A stretch of DNA of 64,000 nucleotides, from NCBI GenBank assembly GCA_023459875.1, contig JAEWRY010000020.1, positions 84,120-148,119 of the forward strand, given 5' to 3'. Of the stretch, positions 53,548 through 62,300 are shown piece after piece. A program made the position numbers and the translations under genes. Numbering within the stretch: position 1 is the stretch's first letter; every line of letters begins with the position of its first letter. Source of the stretch: Bacillota bacterium (GTDB lineage Bacteria; Bacillota; Clostridia; Oscillospirales; Oscillospiraceae). The notes beneath the pieces were generated by a model. It did no database searches and was not told the origin of the DNA. It saw nothing but the letters and a program-made list of their open reading frames with translations.

Positions 53548-54276
53548 TTACGGCTCCAACATTCCGTATTTGATTTTAATGCGTTCCAGCTTTTCCGTCA
53601 TGGGTTCGGCAAGAAGAAAAAGGAACACCACGGTTGCCGAGGCGTGTACGAGATTAAACCAGAAGCCGGCGGCAAAGGCGGCGAGCACCGCACCCAGGGT
53701 AACTTCGGACGTAAACGTAAATACCGTACTTAAATCCATGATGCCGCCATAAAGGAAGAAGGCGGACAACGCCCCAAAGAGACACAGCCCGAGCTTGTTT
53801 TTTTTGAGGATTCCCCTCGTAAAAAAGATTCCGGCCAGAAAGCCGATGATGCCAAAGGAGAACATCTGCCACGGGGTCCACGGGCCCTGGCCGAAGAAGA
53901 AATCGGACACGAAACCGGTCACGGCCCCCACAAGAAAGCCCGACTCACCCCCGAAGCAAACGCCGGTAATAACCACAATTGCAATCACCGGCTTGCACTG
54001 GGGCAGCATGAAGAAGGCCGCCCGCCCGGCTGTGGCGATGGCCGCCAGCACCGAGATCACAATCAGCTCCCTGGCCTGGGGCCTGCGCTTTTCAAATACC
54101 AGGAAAAAAGGCAGCATGGCATACAGAATGATTAGAAGGCTCACAAAGTAGTACTTCCGGTCCCCCAGGCGCAAGACGCCGAAGAGAATGGTCGCCGGCA
54201 TGAGGAGAAAGACCAGAATTGCCGGCAGGATGGCTCTTCGGCTTCGTCCATTTTCATTCAAAGGTTGTTTCTGCAT
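53548..54276 (-). CDS. ECF transporter S component, predicted corrinoid-specific
   Basis: The 242-residue protein has about six membrane helices and an S-component pattern: a conserved loop GVCFGGESGFLVGAVTGFV followed by FFFGQGPWTPWQMFSFGIIG (split around Gly-Gln-Gly-Pro-Trp), typical of S components such as cobalamin CbrT. In ECF importers S binds the ligand and EcfT-EcfAA' drives transport. It is the last gene of the operon that begins with a cobalamin riboswitch, which supports a corrinoid ligand; the sequence alone cannot exclude a related compound. It overlaps the ATPase gene by 19 bases. Confidence 0.82.
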   Translation of the reverse strand: MQKQPLNENGRSRRAILPAILVFLLMPATILFGVLRLGDRKYYFVSLLIILYAMLPFFLVFEKRRPQARELIVISVLAAIATAGRAAFFMLPQCKPVIAIVVITGVCFGGESGFLVGAVTGFVSDFFFGQGPWTPWQMFSFGIIGFLAGIFFTRGILKKNKLGLCLFGALSAFFLYGGIMDLSTVFTFTSEVTLGAVLAAFAAGFWFNLVHASATVVFLFLLAEPMTEKLERIKIKYGMLEP

Positions 54277-55958
54277 TTATTTATCACATCCTCCGCCGTT
54301 ATCGCGCCGGGAAAGTGGCCGCGTGCCATCCGGTTTGCCGCAGTAGTGTAAAAGCTGTTGCCTGAGAAAAACGCTCGGGGAGGGTTTTGCGTCACGATCG
54401 CGCCGTCAAAGAACATGGCGCAAACGTCGGCGTACTGCGCGCAGAATTCGATGTCGTGGGACACCATAATGACCGCGACGCCTCTGCCGTTGAGGGTTTT
54501 CAGCAGGGCGGCCAGCTTCCTTTTGAAAAAGCCGTCCAGCCCCTTGGTCGGCTCGTCCAGCAGCAGGATCTGCGGCTCGGTCAGCAGCACCTTCGAGAGG
54601 GCCGCGCGCTGCTGTTCGCCTCCGCTCAAGTCATACGGGTGCATGGAGAGCAGCCCGTCCAGCTCGCAAAGAGAGGAAATCTCGCGGACTTTTTTTCCCT
54701 TTTGCTCTTTTGATAATTCTTCTCCGTCCAGCGCCTCGTACAAATCCAACTCCACCGTTTTTTTAACGAACAACGCCTGGGGATTCTGAGGCAGCATACC
54801 CAGGCTACACCGTGATTTCTCCCTGCCGCTCCTTTTCCGGCTGTCTTCTCCGTTTATGAGGATTTTGCCCCTGTAAGGGGTCAAAATGCCGCGAAGAAGG
54901 CAGAGGGCGGTGGTCTTTCCCGTTCCGTTGCCGCCGACGATGCAGAAAAGCTGTCCCCGATAGGCCTCCAGGGAGAGAGCCTTTACCGTATCGGGAAGGT
55001 CCCTCTCATACCGGAACCAGATGTCTTTCATCTCAATGACGGGAGCCTCTTTTTTCCCCCTCTCAGCGCCGGGAAGGGGTCCTTGGCCGCCGCCCTTCCC
55101 TGCCTCCTCCCCGCTTTCCTTCCGCCCATCCTTTAAAAGCGCTGAGAGCCAATTTCGCCCGTCCCGGACGGTGATGGGGCACGTCAGGGTATTCTCTACC
55201 CCGGCGTAAATGCGCATGGGGGCGGGCATGGCGGCGAACATGGGATGGCTCATTATTTTTAGCTTCTCCCCCACCGCCCGGGGCGCATCGTCTGCAATGA
55301 TCTTCCCCTCGTCCAGCACGATTACCCGGTCGGACATGGGCAGGGCCTCCTCCAGCCGCTGCTCGGTGAGCACCACCGTGGTGCCCAGCTCCCGGTTGAT
55401 CTTCTTCACTGTCTCCAGAAAGTCGGAGGCGGCAATGGGGTCCAGCTGGCTGGTTGGTTCGTCCAGAACCAAGACCGACGGCTGCATCGCCATGACGGAG
55501 GCCAGGTTTAAAAGCTGTTTCTCCCCGCCGGAAAGCCCTGTTACACTTTTCAGAAACCAGTTCTGGATGCCGAAAAAGCTCGCCATCTCGGCCACCCGAA
55601 GGCGGATGGTCTCGCTGCCGTACCCCAGGGACTCCAGGCCGAAGGCAAGCTCGTGCCACACCTTGTCGGTCACGATTTGGTTCTCCGGCGTCTGTAGCAC
55701 AAAGCCGATCTCCGAGGCCTGCGCGCGCTGACCAGCCTCTTCCAAAGGAGCGCCCCTGAAGCATATTTCGCCGCCGCGCAAACCGTGGGGCGTCAGCACG
55801 GTTTTAAGGTGCCGCAGGAGAGTACTCTTCCCGCAGCCCGACCTGCCGCAGATGGTGATGAATTCCCCGTTCCTTATGGTGAGGGACACCCCGTCCAGCG
55901 CCCGTTTCCCGGCCAGCGGATAAGTAAAGCTCAGATTTTTGATCTCAAAGAGTTCCAT
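54258..55958 (-). CDS. Fused EcfA-EcfA' energy-coupling ATPase
   Basis: Two ABC ATPase domains are fused in one 566-residue chain. Domain 1 (to about residue 240) has Walker A GRSGCGKST, signature LSGGEKQ and Walker B LVLDEPTSQLDP; domain 2 (about 300-560) has GGNGTGKTT, LSGGEQQRAAL and LLLDEPTKGLD. Separate EcfA and EcfA' proteins are the norm in Firmicutes; fused forms are known in dedicated (group I or solitary) ECF systems. ATG 55958 with GGAGGAATT is preferred; the longer frame lies in the ecfT gene. It follows ecfT with a 28-base overlap. Confidence 0.92.
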   Translation of the reverse strand: MELFEIKNLSFTYPLAGKRALDGVSLTIRNGEFITICGRSGCGKSTLLRHLKTVLTPHGLRGGEICFRGAPLEEAGQRAQASEIGFVLQTPENQIVTDKVWHELAFGLESLGYGSETIRLRVAEMASFFGIQNWFLKSVTGLSGGEKQLLNLASVMAMQPSVLVLDEPTSQLDPIAASDFLETVKKINRELGTTVVLTEQRLEEALPMSDRVIVLDEGKIIADDAPRAVGEKLKIMSHPMFAAMPAPMRIYAGVENTLTCPITVRDGRNWLSALLKDGRKESGEEAGKGGGQGPLPGAERGKKEAPVIEMKDIWFRYERDLPDTVKALSLEAYRGQLFCIVGGNGTGKTTALCLLRGILTPYRGKILINGEDSRKRSGREKSRCSLGMLPQNPQALFVKKTVELDLYEALDGEELSKEQKGKKVREISSLCELDGLLSMHPYDLSGGEQQRAALSKVLLTEPQILLLDEPTKGLDGFFKRKLAALLKTLNGRGVAVIMVSHDIEFCAQYADVCAMFFDGAIVTQNPPRAFFSGNSFYTTAANRMARGHFPGAITAEDVINKCRNNL

Positions 55959-56821
55959 TTTAATTCCTCCGCGGCATCGATGATCACCGGCATCAGGCAC
56001 AATCCCAGATAGGCGGCGTACAGAAAGAAGCTGAGCGCCGTCACGACGGGCAGCCTCACGGATGGGAAAAAGCGCATGGCGGTCTGTCCCACTGCCGCAC
56101 CGATGAGAAGAAACCCGCCGAGGCAAAGCAGCACGGCGAGCGCCGCGGCGTCCCTGCCTTCAAACCGGAAGAGGGAAAAGCTGGTGCGTCCCTTGAGGCC
56201 GTAACCCCTCGACTTCATGGAGTCGGCAGTTTCAATGGCGTTTTCGAGGGCCCACGTGGTCATGATGGAGAGAATCCTCATGCCGTTTTTGGCCCGCTCC
56301 ATCATGCTTCCGCTTGTCACATCCCGTCCGATTCCCTTCTGCGCGCCGGAAATCACCCTGATCTGCGCCTTATACCGGGGAACAAGACGCAAAACCATGG
56401 AAAGGACAAGGGAAAGCGAGGGGATCACTCTGCCGAAAAGGTAAATGAATTTGTCCGAGGTCATCACCGCGTGATAGCAGGAAAACCACACGATCACCGA
56501 GACGAACATGACGGCCGAAGCCAATCCGAAGAGCACCGACTCCAGCGTCACCGGGTTCCCGTTTTTCAGGTAAAACAAAACGGTCACCCCCGCGTGGTTG
56601 AAGGCCGGGTTTAGCGCCGCCATGACGAGAAGCATGGGGAGCATATAAAGGAGGTTAAACCTCATGGCTTTTCCGCCGCCCAGTCTCACCGAGTAGCAAA
56701 AGGAGCAGACAAGAGAGACAGTAAGAAAGACAGGGTGCAGAAAAAACATGGAAAAGAAGATGACAAGGGCAAACCAGACGAAATTGACCGCCGGGTGAAA
56801 GGAGGAAAAGGCGTCTTTCAT
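55931..56821 (-). CDS. ECF transporter T component (EcfT/CbiQ family)
   Basis: The 296-residue membrane protein has five or six helices and the cytoplasmic coupling region with the EcfT signature: DSMKSRGYGLKGRTSF (Ser-Arg-Gly-Tyr-Gly, about residue 200). LRLVPRYKAQIRVISGAQ is the coupling-helix region. ATG 56821 overlaps the stop of the upstream DUF4430 gene (ATGA), and the ATPase start lies inside its 3' end, so the transporter is translationally coupled to the surface protein genes. Confidence 0.9.
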   Translation of the reverse strand: MKDAFSSFHPAVNFVWFALVIFFSMFFLHPVFLTVSLVCSFCYSVRLGGGKAMRFNLLYMLPMLLVMAALNPAFNHAGVTVLFYLKNGNPVTLESVLFGLASAVMFVSVIVWFSCYHAVMTSDKFIYLFGRVIPSLSLVLSMVLRLVPRYKAQIRVISGAQKGIGRDVTSGSMMERAKNGMRILSIMTTWALENAIETADSMKSRGYGLKGRTSFSLFRFEGRDAAALAVLLCLGGFLLIGAAVGQTAMRFFPSVRLPVVTALSFFLYAAYLGLCLMPVIIDAAEELKWNSLRSKI

Positions 56822-57615
56822 TCTTTGCCCCCCGAATTCGCGGCGTAATCGCCGCCCACGTCCCGACCGTAGTCGCAGGTGTACACCCACTCCACCTGGT
56901 CGCCGTCCTTCAGCTGGTAGCGGCTGCAGCCGTAATTGGGGAACCATCCGTTTATTCGGTACATCCAGCCGGAGAGCTCGCCGCAGTCGTATTCATAGAT
57001 GTTTCCGATGCCCTCGATGTAGCGGGAATTGTAGATGGGGGTCGCCTCGAACTCCATATGAATTCCCGCTTTTTTCATCTCCCGCTGCAGGACGTTAAAA
57101 ACCGATTCCCCCTCGTAAAACGCGACCTCGGTTTCGGGGAAAAGAACGCCGCCCGACGGCAGCACCTCCAGCTTGTCCTGGTCGAAGCTGGTTTTGTTAT
57201 CCAGGATGGTCTTGCACGTCACCTGAAGGGTGCAGGTATATGCCGTTTCGGTGACCTCCGCGCTCTCCGGCTCCACCGGCTGGGGCTTGCCGGAGGGAAC
57301 CGGGTCGGTAAGGTAGGCCCCCGGAGTTGGGGACGCTTCCGAGGCTTTTGGGGTGTCTGTCCCGGAACTGGCCGGGGCGGCGGCGGGCTGTGACGGCGTC
57401 TCTTCTTTTGGGAGTTCTTCCCCCGAACCCGTTGGAGTCTCCTCCGCCATATCCGTCTGTCCGCTCTGCTCCGCCGGGAGCGTTGCCGTTTGCGCCGCTC
57501 CCGCTCCCTGCGGGGCGGCTCCTTTCGCGGCGTAATCTCCGCCGTAAAACCAGGCCACCGCCAGAACGGAGAGGATGACCGCGGCGGCAATGGCTTTATT
57601 TTTCGTTATCTTCAT
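56818..57615 (-). CDS. Membrane-anchored DUF4430 (transcobalamin C-terminal-like) protein
   Basis: The 265 residues begin with an uncleaved signal anchor or signal peptide (KAIAAAVILSVLAVAWFYG), followed by a Pro/Thr/Ser/Glu-rich linker (about 35-115) and one DUF4430 domain (about 120-255). The domain has the diagnostic C-terminal pattern SGWMYRINGWFPNYGCSRY then LKDGDQVEWVYT. DUF4430 is named for resemblance to the beta domain of transcobalamin/intrinsic factor. The gene is coupled to ecfT, so I infer a membrane-proximal ligand acceptor that feeds the S component. No SLH domains are present, unlike the two upstream proteins. Confidence 0.85.
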   Translation of the reverse strand: MKITKNKAIAAAVILSVLAVAWFYGGDYAAKGAAPQGAGAAQTATLPAEQSGQTDMAEETPTGSGEELPKEETPSQPAAAPASSGTDTPKASEASPTPGAYLTDPVPSGKPQPVEPESAEVTETAYTCTLQVTCKTILDNKTSFDQDKLEVLPSGGVLFPETEVAFYEGESVFNVLQREMKKAGIHMEFEATPIYNSRYIEGIGNIYEYDCGELSGWMYRINGWFPNYGCSRYQLKDGDQVEWVYTCDYGRDVGGDYAANSGGKE

Positions 57616-57630
57616 CAGAGCGCCCCTTTC

Positions 57631-59277
57631 CTATTCGGACGGCAGAAGCTCCGCCCGGAGCAGCATTGCGTAAATCATTCCGGCGATCTCCGCCCGGGTG
57701 AGGGACTCCTGGGGCTTGATACTCAGAACGGTCTGGGAGAGGATACCTCCGCCATAGCAGAAGGCGAGGGACTCCCTGGCCCAGGAGGAACAGGCGGGGT
57801 AATCGGAAAACTGCGCCAGCATATCCCGTATTTCTGTCTCGGTGAGGGTGGTATCCATCCCGCAGAGCTTCGCCGCGCGCGCCGTCATCACCGCCGCCTG
57901 TTCCCGGGTGATGGTGCCCAAGGGAAAAAATTCAGCCTTCGAAGTGCCGGTCACGATTCCATAGGAGCTGGCGGTACCCACGTATGGGGCGTACCAGCTA
58001 TTTTCGGGTACGTCTTCAAACCCCGCGCCGGATGCCGGGGCAAGGCTCAGCGCCCGCACGGTGAGCACGGCGAATTCCGCTCTCGTCATGGTGCGCTCGG
58101 GCTCGAAGAGCGTCCCCCCTGTCCCGCTGAGAATTCCCAGGCTGGCCAGGGCTTCAATGGCACTTTTCTCGGGGATGGCAGCCATATCGTCAAAGGTCTT
58201 TCCGGGGTAAAGTACCATCGGCGGCGTCACATCGGGACTTTTCCCCGCAAGCCCCGCCCCGCCGCCGGTTTGTCCCGAGGTCAGCGCCGTGGCGTCCGCC
58301 ATGTTGTACAGGGCGTTTTTCCCGCCTGAAAAGCGCAGGTACGCGGCCAGCCCGTACATGCCCTGCTCTGTGGCCATGGGGTCGGGCACATTGTCCCCGG
58401 GGGTGTGCTCAAAGCCGCCGCCGGGCACATAGTAAGTCATCAGGTTCTCCACAACCGAGCTGCCGTTCTTCATAAACCTGCTGTCCGCACCGGGGTCGAT
58501 TCCCAGGGCGGTCAGTGCCACGACCACCTGGACGGCACTCTCCAGGCTGGTGGTCTCAAAGCCCACATAGCCCCCGTCGACCTGCTGCATGGCCGAGAGC
58601 GCCTTTATGGCTTTCTCGACCGCGGTCTGAACGCTGTTCTCTTCTTTATACGGCGCGAGGGCCTGCAGGGCCATAGCCGTTACATCCGGGTCGGCTGTCT
58701 CTCCGCCCAGGGAAAAGCCGCCGTCCGGAAGTTGCCGGGAGAGGATTTTTGTCAGGAGCAGCTGGCGGGTGGTCTGTACCGCCGCGCCCGAACAGGTTGG
58801 AATTTCATATGCACCCGAGTCCAGGGCAAGCAGCGCGAACACCGCGCCGTTCACCCCCTGGCGTATCACGCCGTCATTGTCGCCCAGACGCTCGGTGAGG
58901 TCGTAGCCGGCCACATTTCGGGGGTCCCTTCCAATGGCGGTGAGGGCGAGAATGACACGGGAGTATTCGGTGTACTTTCTCTCGCTCAGAACCCCGCCGT
59001 TCTGCCGGAGATACGACACCAGGTTATTATAGTAGGCGTCGAACCAGCTTTGCGGCGCCGCACAGCCCGACCGGGCCAGAGCGACGACCGCCCACTCCCC
59101 GCCCACGGTACCGAAGGTAGGCTCAGGCACCGTTTTTAGGAGATACGCTCCCGTCTCGGCGGCGGCAGCCTGCACCGACCCGGCCGTCTGCGTCGCCTGC
59201 GCTGAAATGGGGAAGGGGCACAGCAGCAGACAGCAGGCGAGCAGCGCGGCAAGCGATTTTCTGCGCAATAAGTGCAT
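57631..59277 (-). CDS. Secreted SLH protein with alpha/alpha-toroid (transcobalamin alpha-domain-like)
   Basis: The 548 residues have a signal peptide (LLRRKSLAALLACCLLLCPF), then a helical toroid of prenyltransferase-like repeats (about 40-320): LPDGGFSLGGETADPDVTAMA, QQVDGGYVGFETTSLESAVQV (both in repeats of about 50 residues) and PGGGFEHTPGD. The last ~185 residues are three SLH domains (AIEALASLGILSGTGG; YAPYVGTASSYGIVTG; SLAFCYGGGILSQTV), which would anchor it to the cell wall. Intrinsic factor and transcobalamin have an alpha6/alpha6 barrel as their N-terminal corrinoid-binding domain; here it is separate from the DUF4430 partners in neighbouring genes. ATG 59277 follows GAAAGGATGG. Confidence 0.85.
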   Translation of the reverse strand: MHLLRRKSLAALLACCLLLCPFPISAQATQTAGSVQAAAAETGAYLLKTVPEPTFGTVGGEWAVVALARSGCAAPQSWFDAYYNNLVSYLRQNGGVLSERKYTEYSRVILALTAIGRDPRNVAGYDLTERLGDNDGVIRQGVNGAVFALLALDSGAYEIPTCSGAAVQTTRQLLLTKILSRQLPDGGFSLGGETADPDVTAMALQALAPYKEENSVQTAVEKAIKALSAMQQVDGGYVGFETTSLESAVQVVVALTALGIDPGADSRFMKNGSSVVENLMTYYVPGGGFEHTPGDNVPDPMATEQGMYGLAAYLRFSGGKNALYNMADATALTSGQTGGGAGLAGKSPDVTPPMVLYPGKTFDDMAAIPEKSAIEALASLGILSGTGGTLFEPERTMTRAEFAVLTVRALSLAPASGAGFEDVPENSWYAPYVGTASSYGIVTGTSKAEFFPLGTITREQAAVMTARAAKLCGMDTTLTETEIRDMLAQFSDYPACSSWARESLAFCYGGGILSQTVLSIKPQESLTRAEIAGMIYAMLLRAELLPSE

Positions 59278-59344
59278 TTTAATCCATCCTTTCTCCACAA
59301 CCGTAAGCGAGGTTGCTTAGCCTTAAGACGTCAAGTACCGCGAT

Positions 59345-62300
59345 TCAGACCGACAGCAGACGGCAGAGGATCTGCGCCATTTGTGCGCGGGTGGCGCGCT
59401 CCGACGGGTACAGCCTGCCGCCGCTTCCCTCCACGATACCGCTTCGCGCGAAGGCTTCCACGGCAGTTTTCGCGTAGTCGGATATCTCACCGGCGTCGGC
59501 AAAATCCAAAGCTTCTCCGGCGTTCACCGCCGGCAGCTCGCCGAGAACGTCCAGCGCCCGGTAGAGCAGGGTCAGCATTTCCTGCCGCGTAATCTCCCTG
59601 TCCGGTAAGAAGGCGTTGTTTCCGGCTCCGGAGGAAATCCCCAGCTTTTTTGCCGCGGCCAGGTAATTCGTGTAATATGCGTCCCCGGCGTCTTCAAAGT
59701 TATCGGTTGGATGATCCAGAGGCCCGATTCCATAGGCGCGCAGCACCATGACCAGGCACTCGCCGCGGGTCAGGGCCCCGTCGGGGCGGAACGCGCCGCT
59801 CCCCGTCCCGCCCGTGATCCCCCGGGCGGCGCAGAAGGTGACGGCGCCGGCGTACCACGCGCCGTCCATCACGTCGGAAAAGGTCACCTTATGATACCCC
59901 ACGGCATAGGTCGAAAAACGGGAGACGGTAAAATCCACCGTTTTCGTCTCCGACCGGTAGCCTCCTCTCACTGCCTCGGCCGCGCCGGAGGACTCTACGC
60001 GGTATGCAGCCAGGGCGTTTTGGTCCTCGCCCTGCCCGGGCGTGTAGGGGATTTGAATTGTTATTTTTCCGCTCAGAGGCTGCGCAAGCTCGTTCTCTCC
60101 AGAGAAAATGCCCAGCCGATAGACCGGTCTGCCGCCGACGAGCTCTCCAGCCTGACCACCGAGCAGGGAGGAAGCCTGCTCCGAAACGCATATTGTAATC
60201 CCGTCCGAGTCCGCCAAGGTGCCGATCTCATCAAGTGTTTCCGGGTCCAGCGTCAGACCCAGTAGCGCGGTTTCGATCCGGAGGGAGGTCTTTTCCGTCC
60301 TGGCGAGCGCGTCTACGGCTGCTTTGGGCAGGCAGAGACTCCAACCTTCCGCTCCGTCCGGCAGTGAAACCGACACCAGAGCCTCGCAACCGGCCTCATC
60401 GTCTGTTTCTTCAAGACCGCTGAGAAACGCCGTAAGGCTCTTTCCCGAGAGGGTTGCCTCAGCCAGGCCGGTGCCCGCACCCAGCGCGGAGGTAAGTTTG
60501 GTTTCCGTGGCAGCTGCCGTGGGGGAAGCAACGCCGCCCTCCGCCGTGTAATCGGAGATGTAATATAAAACGACTTCATCCCCGTCGGAGAGCGGGTAGC
60601 TGCCGATGCTGACGCCCGGGACCTTACCGTTGACCGAATACTTCCAGCCGGAATTGGTTCCTCTGTCGAACTCGGCAAGGCCGTTTACACTGGTAATATA
60701 AACGCCTAGGGAGGAACTTTCCGCCTGAAAGCTGATGGAATTTACCGTCAGCGTCTTTTTCACAGCGTCCCACGCAGTTGCGTCTTCCGACAGGCTAATG
60801 GAAGCTTCGTCCACCCACACCGCGCCATTTTCTCCCTTCACGGTGACGCTAGCCGTTAGCTTTCCGGAAGTGGAGCCGGAGGAAGAGGACAGCGCCACCG
60901 AAACGGTCTTTGCCCCGGCGGCAAGATCGGCCGCGGAAACGGTGAAGCTTCCGGTGGCGGTTTTATAGCCCGAAAGACTCGCCTTATAGCTGTAGCTTCC
61001 GGCGGCAAGGTAATAAACGCCGGAGGAAGCGGTCTTCATCGTTTCGCCGCTTTCGTCCTTCACCGTCACGGAAGGGTAGCTCGTGGCATAGGTGGCGGAA
61101 TCAAAGGCCGAGGAGGGGGAGACGCTCACGGTTACCCTTGCTTTGAGCGCCTTTGTTTCGCCGGTGTTCGCGATAGCGAAAACGTATCCGGAATCGTTGG
61201 CGTAATAGAGCGTACCGGAGTCATCCGCGATGAGGCTCGCGCCGCTGTATTGAGCCAACGAGGGGGTGCAGAGCGTATCGCAGGATACAGCCGCGCCGTC
61301 GTCCGAGAGTACGATGATTTCCCCTCTCGGGGAATTGACGGCGAAGTAGGCGTATACCACTGCTTCATACGCCGTTGAGAGAAGCGCCGAGGACTGCACA
61401 GCCCCGTCGGTCGCTTCATAAAAAATCTGCGACAGATCGTCCGCGTCAAGAACATAGACCCCGTCGCTCGCCCCCACATAAATTCTGGAGCCATAAACCG
61501 CAGGCGTACCGGTGCTCGACGGGGCAAACTGCCGGCAGTTTACGACCGTTAACGCTCCCGTTTCACTGTCGACGGCGACCTTATAGAGAAAGCCGCCGCT
61601 GGTGGTGAAGTAGAGATAACCGCCCTCCCAGGCGACGGAGGAGCGAATCTTTCCGGTTACGGAAAGGGTATCCGCAACCGCGGTGAGGCAGCCGTAGGAA
61701 ATGTCCCCGGTGCCGGTCCGGACCGAGGTGAGAGTGCCGCTGTCGCTGCCAAAAACCAGATAGTCCCCGGCGATTACCCCACCCGCCCAGTATCTGGCGT
61801 CGGTCTCGCCGCCGTAGAAAATCCATTTTTCTGTCCCCGACGCGGTGTCGGTGGCGCAGTAGCCTCCGTAAGTTCCCAGGGTATAATTTCCGTCGCCGAA
61901 GTCGCCCACGTAAATGGTATGGTCGCCGTCGTAGAGGATGGGGGTGGCGGCCATATAATCTCCGTAAGCGGAAATGGGCGCCGACCACAAAAGCTCCATA
62001 GTGAGCGGGTCGAAGGCGTCGATACCCGAGGAGGTGGTCACAAATATTTTTCCGTCCCCGTAAGCGATCTGGGTGACATAGCCCGCATCCTCGGCGAGGG
62101 GCACGGTGACGAGGAGCTTCCCGGTGCCGCTCTCCAGCTTGGAAAGACCGTGCTCGGTGGCGGCGTAGAGATAGCCGTCGTAGAGCACCAGGTTGGAAAC
62201 CGAGAGGGTGCCCCAGGTGCCCAGCGCGCCGAGGGAGGTCGCCCAGGCCTCCGCCGCCTGCCAGGAACCCTGGGTTGTCTCATAGGACCCTGAGGCGGTA

